Origin: Trichinella spiralis
Lineage: Eukaryota; Nematoda; Enoplea; Trichinellida; Trichinellidae
NCBI GenBank assembly: GCA_000181795.3
Contig: CM012953.1
Coordinates: 8,047,951-8,111,950, forward strand
Length of the DNA: 64,000 nucleotides
Direction: 5' to 3'
This document shows, piece after piece, positions 24,736 to 39,000 of this stretch. Position 1 is the stretch's first letter; each line of letters opens with the position of its first letter. A program made the translations under genes and the position numbers. The notes under the pieces were generated by a model. It did not search any database and was not told the origin of the DNA. It saw only the letters and a list, made by a program, of their open reading frames with translations.

Positions 24736-26127
24736 CCCTTTCAGACCAGCAATTTTTTCTGTGAAGCAAAATTTTTTTTAATATGCGTTTTAAACATGTT
24801 ATGGTGTGTTTATGAAAATTCTAATAGGATTTATTGTTTGAATAATATTATTGCCATTTTTAGAGCTGTATCAAAATTGATACACTGGGCCTCAAAGGAG
24901 TACACGTTTCTATAACTAATTGTGCATACGCTTATTGTTCTTATGTACGCAATCATGCAGTAATTGGCAGGCAAATATTAATTCAGTTATGAAATTCTGT
25001 AAAGCAGTTTCTGTTGCTACTTAGGCATAGGTAAATACTGCATTTTTTGCACAGACACGTCGCTAATTTAGAACACAGTCTGCATCTTCTTCGCGTTTGA
25101 GTGATTTCTGGCCAATGGCTAGTTTGGTCCTTTGCTACTTCTCTTGAGACGTCAGTTGGTCGTCTTCCCAATCGTCTTGACGTCAGGGCTGGCGTTGGAG
25201 AAGGCGCACGAGAATGGCTTCTAGAAGTTGCAATAGGCTTGTTCACAAGACACAAGGATTGACTAACTTGGCAAGTGAAGCTTAGTAGGTCCAGTGTGCC
25301 TGTGCATGGTCCAGGCATCTCTTTTCTGTCCCTCTTATACAGTTGCCATGCATTTGTCATGGCAGTGCTGATGATCCAAAAGAAAATGCGACGGGTCCAT
25401 TTTCGACTTTTGTGTTCGATGCGGTATAGAGCAGCAAGCATGTTGTTCAGGTCTATACCACCCATATTCATGTTGTAATTTTTTTAAATGTTTGGGATTC
25501 CAACGTTTAATTATTGACAGGTGCATGGGGCAGCAACTACCAAATTACAGCAACTACTAGACGTGTAGTGAGGACGCGATCTCAGTAATAAATATGAGCG
25601 ATGGTGCAAAACTTTTAGAAATGTCATTGATTGCATCTGACAATAATTCATTAGACATCCTAAATGATTTTTCTCAGAAAAGTAATACGGGGTTGGGCAA
25701 GCGAATCTGAGTACGCTGAGGGTAGTAAACATGATGCGCAGTTTCCGTTAAAGCCCAGTGTATCAAAATTGATACAGGTATTCTAAGGAACTCTACTCAG
25801 CACCCCAAAAACTTTAGAGGCTGCAGTTAATTTTAACATCATTTTCACATCAGCATCTACTAGTAAAAAAATTATTATCCTTAAATTCTGCTCAGTTCTC
25901 AATTTATACATCAAAATGCAAATTCATGTTTTTTCGTCTCACCTACCTGTACAGTAGGGCGCATTATAAAAAATCTACTAAGATGAGAAAAAAAATGGCA
26001 ATAAAATATTGTTAAGACAAATGTCAAAAATACATAAACACAAGCATGGCTAACAAAAACATTTCAGTAAATAGCTATGGGGCATAAAACATTATGTATC
26101 AAAATTGATACGGTGGGCCTGAAAGGG
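24736..26127 (-). mobile_element. piggyBac-superfamily element, internally deleted
   Basis: The ends are exact: TTAA (24732-24735) precedes CCCTTTCAGACC, and GGCCTGAAAGGG is followed by TTAA (26128-26131). TTAA duplication with C-rich ends is the piggyBac signature. The 1392-bp element keeps only the transposase C-terminus (minus strand, 25471-24983), so it is too short to be autonomous; full piggyBac elements are usually above 2 kb. A hairpin word, TGTATCAA-AA-TTGATACA, occurs at 24867-24884 and 25759-25776, and again with one terminal base changed at 26095-26112. Its first copy is followed by a near-duplicate of the right terminus and its second is preceded by a TTAA and a degenerate terminus, so both flanks look like short terminal modules in their own right. 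Confidence 0.9.
24983..25471 (-). pseudogene. piggyBac transposase C-terminal fragment
   Basis: 162 codons. The segment begins NMGGIDLNNMLAALYRI, matching the conserved piggyBac motif xxMGGVDxxDQxxxxYRI, which contains the last catalytic Asp of the DDE/DDD triad, and continues with the following helical segment (RKWTRRIFFWIISTAMTNAW). The C-terminus carries the family's Cys-rich zinc-binding domain: CRLCSKLATCLCKKCSIYLC and a final CFTEFH. The first two catalytic aspartates and the N-terminal domain are absent, deleted with the middle of the element. The frame itself is open, so decay since insertion may be limited, but the fragment could not cut DNA alone. It might at most have been kept for its DNA-binding Cys-rich domain, for which there is no evidence here. 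Confidence 0.8.
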
Positions 26128-26131
26128 TTAA

Positions 26132-26823
26132 ACACAACAAATCATGGAATATAATCATGTTTATTATTAAAATAGTCACCTCTGAAGCACGGTTATTCAA
26201 GTTATCATTTTATTGTAGCTTACCCAACTAAAAGTATTGCTGCATACTTAAATTTGATACAATTTGAAATGGATTTCAAAAATGTATGTGTAGCAAGAAT
26301 GTTAAAGAGTAGAGAAGATTCTGTTTTGTATTTTATGGCGAAATTATTTAATAGCAGTAATAAGCCCGTTTTTTAAACAAATAGTAAAATGAAGATATAA
26401 ATTATTACCAAGAATTTTATTTTGAACAACAACATGCATATAATGTTTTATAATAGTTGTGTTGTTAACCAACCATTAACCAATGATTTCATTTAGTCTG
26501 ATCTATTGAGGGATGCTGACAAAGAATGAATACAGTTTGTATGCTTGTTTTGAGAAAGATTTTAAAAAACTGTTACAAAAATTAATGAAAAATTTTATTC
26601 ACCTTACTGAAATATGATTACTGGAAAATGGACAAAAAGAATACATTGGAAGAATGATTGTCACATAATTATTATCAAATGTGATTACAACAAGCATATA
26701 TAATGTACATAAGGCTTCTGCCTAAGAAGGAACTGCATTAATGTGTCAATAATTAAAATTCGTCTGATTTAATGATTTAATTCATTTCTCCAGCAAAATC
26801 AACAACAGCAAATTAATCTGCAG
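26132..26823. other. AT-rich intergenic region
   Basis: No gene recognised. It begins directly after the piggyBac target site. Confidence 0.4.
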
Positions 26824-26993
26824 AACTTCATTATGCAGCTGTGAAGAGAAAAGTGAACGGTGTTATTTATTATTTGTGCACTGCTGAACCCGCATCTGCG
26901 GAAAGACACATGATTGCAGAAAGCAGGCGGTGGCTTCTTTTCATCGATGAACAAGCAGCTACTTTTGCAATTTTGAGGTCTTTGAATGTGTGA
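26824..26993 (+). CDS. Possible orphan terminal exon of an unidentified protein
   Basis: After a plausible acceptor (CTGCAG at 26818-26823) an open frame of about 56 codons runs LHYAAVKRKVNGVIYYL..., through EPASAERHMIAES, to FAILRSLNV and TGA at 26991-26993. An AATAAA follows seven bases after the stop (27000-27005). GC and codon use are above the local background, unlike the A/T-derived frames around it. I do not recognise the family and could not find upstream exons with matching phase, so it may be a relic exon or chance. No function is proposed. Confidence 0.25.
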
Positions 26994-27005
26994 TATGCAA
27001 ATAAA

Positions 27006-30000
27006 GCTTTTGCATGAACTAATTTCAACTGAACGCTTATTTTTTATATTTTTTTATTTTATAACAAACAAAAGTAGAAAGGTTACGCATCAAATTTTGA
27101 AGAAGAGCTTCCTGTTTCAATAGATTTTTGAACACTTATTGACGTTATAACCCTTTTAACGCTTATTAAAGAAACAGTTTATGTTATTTTATATACAGCT
27201 TTCTCCTTACAAGCAAAGCCTAGCTGTCAATAAAATTCACATTATATAACTTTATTTTTTAAACTCAGACTAGTAAAAATCCTTATATATCCATTTCCCT
27301 ATTTATTGGAAAAACCAAGCAACTAGAGAAGTTGAATTTTACTGAAAATTTTAATATCAGTAGTATAATTAGAATCAATAATTAAATTTAAATTATAACT
27401 TGTAACAGATGTTAAGTGATTAATTAATGTTTTTCATTACAATTTAAGAAAACGTCAGTCGTCAAACTGAAAATACAAGTAGCAATGCAAAACAAAAACT
27501 GTTCTACAAAGTTATTTTCTGCCCTTGCCATCATCAAAAAATTGCATAATAAAATAATAGCGTATGAATTAATGTATGATTTTTTATATTCTTATTTTTT
27601 GTATGTGTACATGCATGTGCAAGACGCAAAAAATTTGCTAAATTTGCATTTATTTAAATGAAAACTGAAATAACAGTAGATTAACATTGCAACGAGCAGG
27701 CTAGGATGCAAGATATGGAATACTTAGCCGGATTTATTATAAATTAATTATGTGGTGAAGAATATGTAAACATTTTATTTTAAAATTTCAAATTCCAACA
27801 AAGTGGGATAGATAGCAGCTGTTGTGTCGCATTAAGAAATGCTGCACTAGATGTATGAATGTTACAGTGTATATAAATTGACAATTTTTTTTATTTATTC
27901 ATTATAATTATTATTAATCGGATATTTATCTATCAGTATATTATTCAATTTATTGCCGAAAATTGAAAACAATATGCATCAAAAGTGAGAACCACATAAA
28001 TATGCTTGATAGCTGTATTGTGTTTTCTCCTATTACTTTTTGTGGAGCAAATTATTCATTTGATTTTGATTTCCATGATACTGCGATTTTCGATTTTTTG
28101 AGCCATTTACATACAGTTGATAATCAATAAATTGAAGTGCGCTAACTTCTCGAGCACCATTTCTCGAGAGTAAAATAAATCAAAATCTGATGAAACTGTC
28201 CAGAATGACACCAAAAAAACCTATGAAAACATTTTTGTTCTTGGTATTATCAGTTATTTTTTTGATATTAAAAAAATGACTTCCTGCTTTGAATAATGCC
28301 ATTTGTTAATTGCAAATTGTGAATACTGTGGGGTGAGAGTTTAGGCTACTGCTACTTTTTCCAAATGATCACTCAATTTTAATTTTATTATTCACAGTTA
28401 GAGTAGTATCTTTTAGCTTATTTAAAATATAAATCATCGCTTTTACAGTTTCAAAATTAAACAAATATAAAATAATGCAGATTAAAAACAGGATTAAATT
28501 AAATAAAGTTCGAGCTTCAGTTTTAATATTATTAATATTATGCAACATCATAACAAATGTAAATGCATAACAAAATATCATTAAATTGTAGCATGCTGAA
28601 TTTAAAAATAAGAAGTAAAATGGCACTTATTGGAAAGCATTTTTCTTTCATAGTTCATACTGCAAAAGGTAATGTACAATGCTTTTCAAATCGAGAAACA
28701 AGGAATTTGAAATGAAACATTCATTGGACTGCACCTGTAAATTTTTAAATATTTTCTATTATAAAATTGAATTGAGTGTTTTTAATGATAATTTGAAATA
28801 CAAATAGAATAAAGATAATCATGCATAATTTGAAGAGCACTTTTTTGATATTATAAAATTTATATGTTAAGGAGTTGAAGCTCCTGTGATATCTGTAAAA
28901 TGACCTTCAAAAGTTTCCATTTTTATATATTGTGTTCTACGGTTTTACGTACATGTATTTCAAAAATTTGTAAGAGCAAAACTAATTGAAATAACGTGCA
29001 CTATATATATATATAATGCAAGTGCTCTATGCATGACCCCATGAATTCATTTCTTCATTTTAAGCACATATGACAAATAATTATATGATATTAAATAATG
29101 CTTCAAAAAATCAAACAAAAAAGTGAATTTTTTTCAACTGTTTACTGCCCGAATTATATTTAAGTAATAAAAATATCAGTTGCAATTTAACATGCCAAAT
29201 TAAATTACTTTTCATAAACAGTGACATAAATTTCTTTTATTTGCTTACACATTGCTATTTTAGTAATGTGTATAGTTGAAGCAAAAAAAAATATATACAT
29301 ATGTTTGGAGTAACAAAAAAAGTCGATGCAGAAATGAATAAAAGTAACACATGCCCAAGTGAAGTTTTCTAAGGATATCATTTCAATATTTTTTGCTTGA
29401 TTTTTTTCCTTAGAGTAATTTGAAATCAGGTGCTTTTTCTTATATTTATAGAACAGCAATGCTAAAATTTTCATCATAACGACTATCAACGTGTTTAAAC
29501 TACTGAACTTTTAATGTGCCTTTAAAACTGCTTGATAAATAAAGAAATTTGCATTGCAAACAAAATGCAAAGAACAGAAAACAAAAAAGTAAAAAAAGAT
29601 AAACAAAGTGAAACAAAACTGATTCAAAAACAACAGAATTTTTTTGTTAAATATTATAAAATAAAACAATCAATGAATATCACTTGTTTCAGAATTTAAT
29701 CAAGCTTCATAGTGAGATTTTAATGTTTGTCATTTTTCAGTACAAAGAAAAGCAGTTAGTACGGCTATGCTTCATATCGTGATAAATAAATATACAATTT
29801 GTATTTATATATACTTTTTTAAATAGACAACTGCATAAATTCTTTTCAAATGAGTTACCTTAGTCATGAGAAGTGAAAGCCATGATTCAGGGAAGATGAA
29901 GGCAATTGCAAAATGGAAATGTACTTAAAAGTGGAAAAAATTTGTAAAATGATTAAAAGCTCGACAATGGCGTTCAACGTTGAAAAATATACTCAACCAA

Positions 30001-33000
30001 GAAACAAAACAACCAATAAAAACTTGCTAACGATTACTGATTTGGACGAATCTTTTCACGGATTCATACTATTCATTATTTTTCATTATATATTTTTCTG
30101 CAATCGATTGCAACCTTCATTTCTCGAAACAAGGCGGATATATTCAAATGCGTATTGCATTTCAGAAATAAAATTGCTTAATAATTAATAAATGCTTTTC
30201 GCATGCTGTTGTTTGTACTGTTTTTTTTACAATTCAACATTTAATACAGAACTCAATTTGTGAGCTATGTGATCACACACACACACGCATACAAAATAGA
30301 TGGATATATATACTTTGGGTTAGTTTGTTAGTCAATATGAATAATATTAAAACACATATCGCAGTATTTCACTTTCCAAAGGTTGACTAATCTAATTCAA
30401 TAATTACGTAAATAAAATCGAATTGATAGATTGATGCGCGATTTTGGTGAGCAAAAGTATTTCGAAAAATCAATCTTTGAAATGATATCCAAACGAGCAT
30501 TGAACTCAAGTTGACCAAAGGGTCGACTTCAGTTTCCATCAGAAAACAGATTGCAAAATTGCACAAAATTTGGACTGAAAGCAAAACTGAAAATAATTGT
30601 GTTCTGATAGAACTGTTTTCTAATAGGAATTTTCAAATGCAAAATTTAAATAAACACAAACAAGTACATTATAATCTGCATGATTTTCAAAATTTCGAAT
30701 ATGCATTAATTGTCCGAAGATTATGAGGTGTGCTTAAATTATTTGCAATTCAAGTAATTCTTTATACAAATATTATTGGTAAATGGTTTAATGTAAGCAA
30801 ATAATCAACAACAACATATATATTAGAGGGAGAAGGAGAGGGAGATGGGGAACTTAAAATCATAATTTGTCATTGTTGGTAAAAAAATTGGATTAAAAAC
30901 AAGAAACAATTTCAGAACAACAACATTCCAATAAGTTTAATCGACGTTTTTCATCCGGACACAATTTATCAGTTTTTAATGATCGACAGATAGCCAACTC
31001 CCCAGAAACTTGGTGCATAATTAGATCGTCAGAATGAAAATAATCAATCTTAAACTTAAGTGTCCATTTAGTGAATCTTTCTTCCTGACAATCCGCTTGA
31101 AAAGCTCATCTTTTTTAGCTGCACAACGCTCGCACTGCCCCACTGAGAATTAGCGCACGTTTGAAATTTAGATATGCCGATTATCACCTGCAGACATTCG
31201 TTAAGTACTCTCATTCATTTTTATGCCGGTAAAATTAGAAAACAGGAGACGCATCTTTTGACTAGTGCAATCGCTCTGCCACTGTTAAGTGCCATTAATT
31301 CGACGTTTATAAAAATGCATAACATGACAGCAGTACAAATTAAGCGAATTACTTCACAAATCAAATCCATCAATCTTAAAAAGCACAATTTCCATTCATC
31401 ATTAAACAATGCTATTTCATTGCATCTCCTTGTCTGCTCCATTGTTGTTTGTTGCTCATCTGCTTATGATTTTTTCTTTTCCTTTTTTTTGAAATGAAAT
31501 ATTTTTCAAAAATATATTTAAAATTTCATGATTTTATGGCAAATGGCATTTTGAATACAACTGAAAATAAATTATTCAAAATACTGTCATTTTTATATAT
31601 AATGATTCAAAATATATGCTATAGGCATGTTCAAAACACTATATCACATTTTTGAAAAAAATTACATCAAACAAATGAATTTCATATTTTTGAAAGCAAA
31701 AAATGATTTTCTGCTAAAATAATTTTTCTACTTAAGTAAATTTATTCAAATTAATTACAATAATATGATTTTTCAATTGATGCAGATATAAATGAATTTT
31801 TTTAATTGCATTGCAACCATTGCTTTTATGCTTGTTGATGTTTTAAATTTCAAGTTGTAATTTAAAAAAAATTTACAGTGCAATAATTAAATTTTAAAAA
31901 TATTATCATATAAGAAATGTTTCCTTGTATCACATTACTGTTTAAATTCTTCATTTTAAATCAAGAAATTTGATTTTCAGATTTTCATTTTCTAAAATCT
32001 ATTATATTTTTTAATGTTTAACAATTAAAAAATTTTCATTTCCATCTACCATTCATTACTTTGCACATATTTAAGCACATCTGAATAAATTCTTATTTTC
32101 TTGAAATATATGTATATATACATATTATTGTAGTTTACTGTCTTATATTATTGAACAAATAGGCTTAGAAATTTTACAGCCTTATACATTTAAATATTTT
32201 AATAATATTATAAATTTCATTAATTAAAAAGTTGTCATCTGCACAGATTTCATCTCAATAACGTCATGTATTTCATATTATTTCAAATCAATCATTTCAG
32301 TGTAATATATATTTTAAAATTACCTTTTAAAACTATTGCACAACTTTTCATTTATGCATGCACAGCTATATGTTGTGATATATTATTAATATTAATAAAT
32401 AAGTGATTAATAGCAAAAAAATTTTATTAAACTTGAGTAATATCTTATGAGATATTTTTTATTTATTGGTGATAAAACTGCAAGAAAATGAGAAATAAAG
32501 AAAATTTTTAAAAAGATTATCGACTTGTAACATTGTAAAGCCTTAACATTAAACTTTAAAACAACAGCATATTATATTAATTTATTGAATTTACAGGGAA
32601 GAGAAAATAACTGCCGAAGTTAGTTAATCACGGCTATATTGAATACAAAGTGTGCTGCAGAATAATCTTTTTGTATCAGATAAAAAAAGAGGAGATTGAT
32701 AAGAAATAATGTTCAATTAAATATGAAATAAAAAAGGGAAGTTTTCCATCTGATTAAATGATGATTGAAAATTAACCAACCATAAAACAGATACAAATGT
32801 ACACCTAGATAATTTAGCAGACGGAAAATGAAATTAATTGCAGTAAATAACACATATGACACCAAAGTAATTCAATTTAAACGACTGTCATTATTGAGAA
32901 CATTTTTATTTCTTATTCTGTCACTACCATTGCTCTATTGCTTCTTATTTTTAATCATTCAGCTCAAAATGTAAAGGTAACTTGCCGTACGCATTGAAAA

Positions 33001-36000
33001 ACTAAATTTATTATTTTTTTAAAAATCTCCTGGTAATATGTTTATTTGATTTAAAATTCTTTTTTTAATTTTTGAATAATTCACAATAATAACGTTATTA
33101 TTATTATTATTATTATTGAAAATTCACACGTTTTCTTTCATAAAAAAATCATGCTTCTTGATGCTCGTTATACTTCTTTTAATAATTATATTTTAATATT
33201 TCCGTTTAGCTGAAATAAAAAGTCGTTGATGTTCTTCAGATTAAGGTTACATGAAATATAAATTGTTATGCGCATTATTATTTTCTGTATTCGCATTATC
33301 CATTATATAATCTTAACGCGCTACTAATACAATTGATTTTCTGAACAAAAGATATATGAAAATTTAAATTCACTGTAAAACCTACCTAAATAAGGTTTGC
33401 AAATTGAATCTGAATTTTTTCTACATTTGATTTAATATTAGAAAAAAATTATTAATATTTTCTATTTATACATGTTTACCATGCTTCAAACGTACAGCAG
33501 TACATTTAAAACGTAGAATCTTTTTTAATAGAAGAAAAAAATCCAATTAACATGCAATAAAATGGAAACATTTACATTACTTGCTTTGATTAATAGATTG
33601 AAATTAGACTATGAACTTCGAAAATAAAGAAAACATTGTTGATTCACAGCAAACAACATTCAGTTTAAGAGACAGTTTTATGCATTCAATTCATGCAATA
33701 ATAAATCCACAAAATATATATAAAATAATTAATAACAGACCAATAATAAAAGCAATCAATGGAATAGTATATAAATGTTTAGAATAGCATCGAAAAAGCT
33801 ATCAATTTATAAAAGATTTCATTTCATTAAAGTCTACTTTTTCGGATTTAGTAGAATTTCGTAATGCAACAATGTTTAAGTTAAATAGCATTTTAAAAGT
33901 TTAGAATCAAAATAATCAAAGTGTAAGAAAATGCTAAACTTTAACTGTTTTTGTTTTTTTCAGATACACAAAATAAAGTTAATGATTTTTCATGAGTTTG
34001 CATTTTCCTTAAAATTATTTTTGTTTCAAAATCAAGCTGCAATGAGTGGAAAAATTATGAACACCAAAGCAAAATAATTTGTGAAGAAAAACTTTAAATT
34101 CTCAATTTAAGCTGATAAAAATAAAAATATATCTTAATTTTTAATTCATTTTTAAGATCTGTAAAGTTTTTTCCCTTGAAATCTTTAGGCAAATTTTATT
34201 TCTTTTAATGTTGCGCCTCCGAAAAATAGCAAATTATGATAGATTATTAAATTAGTATCAGGTACACCAACGAATTAGATTTTTTATTTTCATTTTTAAG
34301 CTGTCCGTCTCATAGATGACAAGCAGATGGGCATAAATTTAAGCTTTACACATTTTGCTAATGGTGTGATTAGCAATAAAAATAGTGACAGTAATAAAAA
34401 GAAAAGGAATGTTTCATAAATACCCGTCAATTTTGATGGTTTAACAAAATAACATTAAATAAAATTTTAGCAACATTTACTACTGGCTTTTAATTACCCA
34501 ATAAAAGCATATTTCTAATTTTAACTTAATTCCAACTTCAAAAGTATCATTTACAAAGTAAAAATTCTTCTTGACAAAATGAATCTTTATTTATACTTCA
34601 CTATTCTTACGTTAACTTGGGCGTGTGATCTATATTGACATCTATACTATTGACGTCACTGACTTCAGTGTTGCGTATTCAAGAAATCTTTGATGTTACA
34701 AGTAAGATAAGAAGTCTGATTGGCATGATTGAAAAGTGAAGTAGGAGATTGATAATTAAAAAAAACTTTTAAATCACATTTAATCCGAAATAAGTATTTC
34801 ATTTTTATTCATCAAACATGAAATTTGTCGACAAAGATAATACAAGAGATTAAGCATTGCACTGCACTGCACAAATTCTTGCAACTGCTCCACTGCGATG
34901 CCAAACTGCGTTTTGCTCTGCTGTAACTTAAAATAATCAATGCTTTACTATAAGCTGAATAAAATGAAATGTGATCTTTTTAATAAAAAAAGTTGTAAAT
35001 GAAGAAACCCTAGCTAGTCACCCATGAAATAAGCGAAATGAGCAGCAACTGAAAACCACAAAGATGCATAAGGCAAATTTGATTTTTTTTCAGTTGCTGG
35101 AAGCTAAATTACGTAGTTACCATTAGAAGGCTGTAAATTACCTCTTCACTTAAAATAGCTACTTTTCTCTGGAGAGTTGCATTGGAATACAATCCGTCAA
35201 GGACAGCTTACTAATGGGCTTTGTGATTAAAGCTATCTTATTACAAGAAAAGCCATACGTCTTTTTCAGATACCTCTGAATACTTTTCACTACTAACACT
35301 GTACAGTAGTTTTTTTTCATTTGACTATGAATAATAATAGCCACTGACATAATAATAAAAACGTAACTTCGAAAATTAAAAACTGCACTCCAATTTTGTT
35401 GTTTTTAATTGAGCAAAGTAAATTTCAGTCCAAATCACGTACACGTAAGCAAATCAATTTCAGCAATTTTTTTGACAGTTACATTTGAATCAGTATCGAA
35501 TAGATGCATGCTTTTCAAGTTTAAAAAATATTTTAATCAAAATTTGCAGATTAACCGATAAAAGATTTTTAACTTGTGTACGTTCTCAGAATTGATAAAT
35601 CGATTTTATTAACTATAATTAACAATTCAGATTAAACAATTAAGACTTTCATCACCAGTAAAAGCCATACGAGCAATAATACATCGTGTTTGGTATTGAA
35701 AGCTTACTTCTTGATTTTTACATTTACAAATTCTTTCTGACACATGCGACCTGCTTATGCCAAATTTCAGTTTAATTTCATGATTCAATATGAAATAATA
35801 TAAATTTTATTCAAGTGATAAAATAAAAATTTCTGTTTACATTATAATCATTCTTAATAAGAAAACAAAATATAATAAGATTCTTACCAGGAGAGAAATT
35901 TTCAACATAGCAGGACGGTGTAATAATGATGCAAGCAGCGTAATGATAAACTTGCAGCTCATTTCCATTGTTATGCTAAAATTGTGAAGAAAAGTGAATA

Positions 36001-39000
36001 TTTGCGGGTGAATATTTTCACAGATTTCACAGCGCTGATTAAGTGACAGCATGAGCAGAAGCTAACAAGAAATTGATGTGTATGATTATCAGCAGGGGTT
36101 GGAGAATTGCAAAGCATATGCTAATGATGCCTAATGGACAGCAAGTAGGAAAATTGCACCACGCGACTGAAATTCAGCACACCATTCTGAAGTTGTCAAA
36201 ATAAAAAAAAAATAAAAACTCATCATAGTTCAGCCAGTGTTTATGTCACTCTTAAGAATTGGATCTTTTCCTCTGGTCGGTAAATTTGACCAATAGAAAT
36301 GGAAGAAGTTCAAAATCGAAGCGACTAACGTGGGCTAAGATAACCGATCCGGAAACGGATTCAATCAAAACCATTTTCCAAGTTCACTTTCACACGAATA
36401 CATTTTGAAAGAGACATAAAATTAACTTTGATTTAATTTCACAGGATGTACAAGAAAAGAAAATCTAATTTTTGCAAAATCAATCTCATCTCTTTTAAAA
36501 TGAGGAAAACCGACATGATCTCATGACTTTTCAGTGGCTTCTTCACCGACTTGTGTTGAATAATTTGTTGCTTTTAGATGCAAACAAATTATAATCCATC
36601 TGTATGCTTCAATATCTTTTGTCTGTCTACTTTTGAAAAGTGAATTGTTGTTACTGACGATTTTTTTGAAGAATCATTCACCTCGCTAAAGTAACAATAA
36701 TCATTTACGACTTCATTAAACTTGAAATGTAACATTTGTAAAAGAAGCTTTCTTTGAACAGTTGAAGTTGTTGCTTATTTACGTTATGCAAAAAATTTTC
36801 AAATTTTCAGCATTAATTAGCTCTAGATTAATCTAAATTTAGCCGACAGAAGCGGCTGATCAAAAGAATTTCAAGCCGCATTCATTCATGCAATTACATG
36901 CCAATGTAATAATTTGATGATTTAGTTCTGAAACGGGTGCTGATTTGTTGACAAGCAGTTGCCCGAAATGCACTCTTGAACATTATTATTATTATTCAAA
37001 ATAAAGCATAAAGCACCTCTAACAAGCAATTGATCGATAGGTTGCTGCTTGTAGGGATTAATCTTGTTATTCCGTTGAAGAGTGCTGGAATAACTACTAA
37101 TACGCTTTCTTCAGTTTCTCTCTGACCTGAAATATTGGTCAATTTATTTGTCTAACATTTATCAGACCTTTTCACAAATAGCTTTCTTCACATTCTTGAT
37201 CAAAATTATTTGCAAAATACAAAATCTCACAGCGCATCATTGCATTTGCTGGAGGGTTTCAAAAAAGAATCCATTTTAAACGATACCCTTTCTCTCCTTG
37301 TCTCGATTCATGGAGATGCATAATAAAATTCATAATAAATATAAGTGAAAAACAAAAAAGAAGACTTTTATATGAACAAAAGAACGTCGGGAAGAATTAA
37401 ATTTAAATTTTTACAATAACAAACCTATTTCATCTTCACATTTTAATGCATAACTAAATTATGCAATATTTTTATTTTATTGTTTTCATATTATTTATCC
37501 TATTTAGTTCCATGCAATTTTTGCTCGCGTTAAGTAGGCTTATTAATGAATGACAGCAAAGTAAAGCTGAAATCTCTGTTCATCCTGTTCGACGCACATA
37601 TATGTATATATATGCTAATGTAAACTTGTAAATAAAATTATTAGCATATCAACATGAACTACTATTCGACTAAACATTTCCGTTCAGCGTATCTTTGCAG
37701 ATAAAATGCCTATAGCTGACATTTGTAACAGTCGGATGTTTAAAATTTTAAAAATTTCAAACTTTTTCAGAGATGTTTTATTTAAAAAATAAGAAAATTT
37801 ACAATCTAACTGAAAAGGCATTCAATTAGCATTCTTAGAAATAGAGCCACCATCTTGTGCTATATTTGTAGTTCATTCTTTTTTATTTTTCTGGGTAATT
37901 CTGTTGTCTCATAGGATTGAAGATTGTTATTCATTCATTTATGCTGTTTGTATGCAATGTAATTATGGCTGTATGAAAATCAATTTCGCCAATAAATGAT
38001 GAAACACTCACACAGCCTCATGAACAAAACTAACAATCACTTTTGATGCACTTTTGATTTATTTGCATTTCTGTGAAAGAAAAAAAATAATCGTTTCCTT
38101 TTCACTTTGAGGCATTTAATAGAAAAAAAACCGCATATGCAAATTAGCAAAAAGATTTTGCAATCAGTGTCTGTCTCCAGCCGTTTGGCTTAAGTAAAAC
38201 GACTGACTGTACATTGAACAGTGATGTTGAAGATTGTCAATGGTGATGGCAATGTTGCTCATTTTGAAAAATAGATTGAAGAATGTGATCAAAAGATCTG
38301 TCGTTGAAAAAATAAAAATTTAAAATTTACTCTGAACTGCTTTATGTTTTCGTTTAAATTTTAATTTTATACAAAGCAACAGTGTAAATGTAATCACAAT
38401 TAATAATATAAAAAAGAATTTGATTCACATCAGTTGATTAATTATTTCCTGATAATAATTTTTGTGCAATTAAACTTGAAAATTAACTTTTGTACAGTTT
38501 TTACAATGTGCACAGAATGCAGGAACTAAACTTACCAACAAATGAGATATTCTTTTTAAATTATAATAAATGAACGAAGATAGATGCGTTGAACGAATTT
38601 ATCTTCGAGTATTACATTTGAAGAGTGAAGTTGAAACTCCGCAAGAGCAGCAAAATAACTAATTATTGATAAAATATGGTTTGAGGAAAACGGCTACTCG
38701 AGTGATTATTATTTTTGTTTTGTTTCTTAAATGAAGCTTCCTCTTTCTGTGATTATCAAAATTCATCCAACAAAATTATGATTAATTATGCTTTTTAATT
38801 TGCAAACTACTAGGCAATCATTTACACAAGAGAAACAAAAGAAAAGAAAAGTCAGCATCAAAATAAGTTTAAAGATTTATTAGAAACAGCTGAAAATTGT
38901 ATATTACTTTCAACTCCCTCTTCTTCCACATCCGAATGAAAAGATGCCTCACTTCCCGCTGGAATTGTCTGAACTTTCTGAGCAGTTTATATAATATTCG

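Noticed and set aside
31174-31497. 107-codon plus frame with hydrophobic end
   Set aside because: Overlaps an equally open opposite frame, and has no family resemblance or signal-peptide logic.
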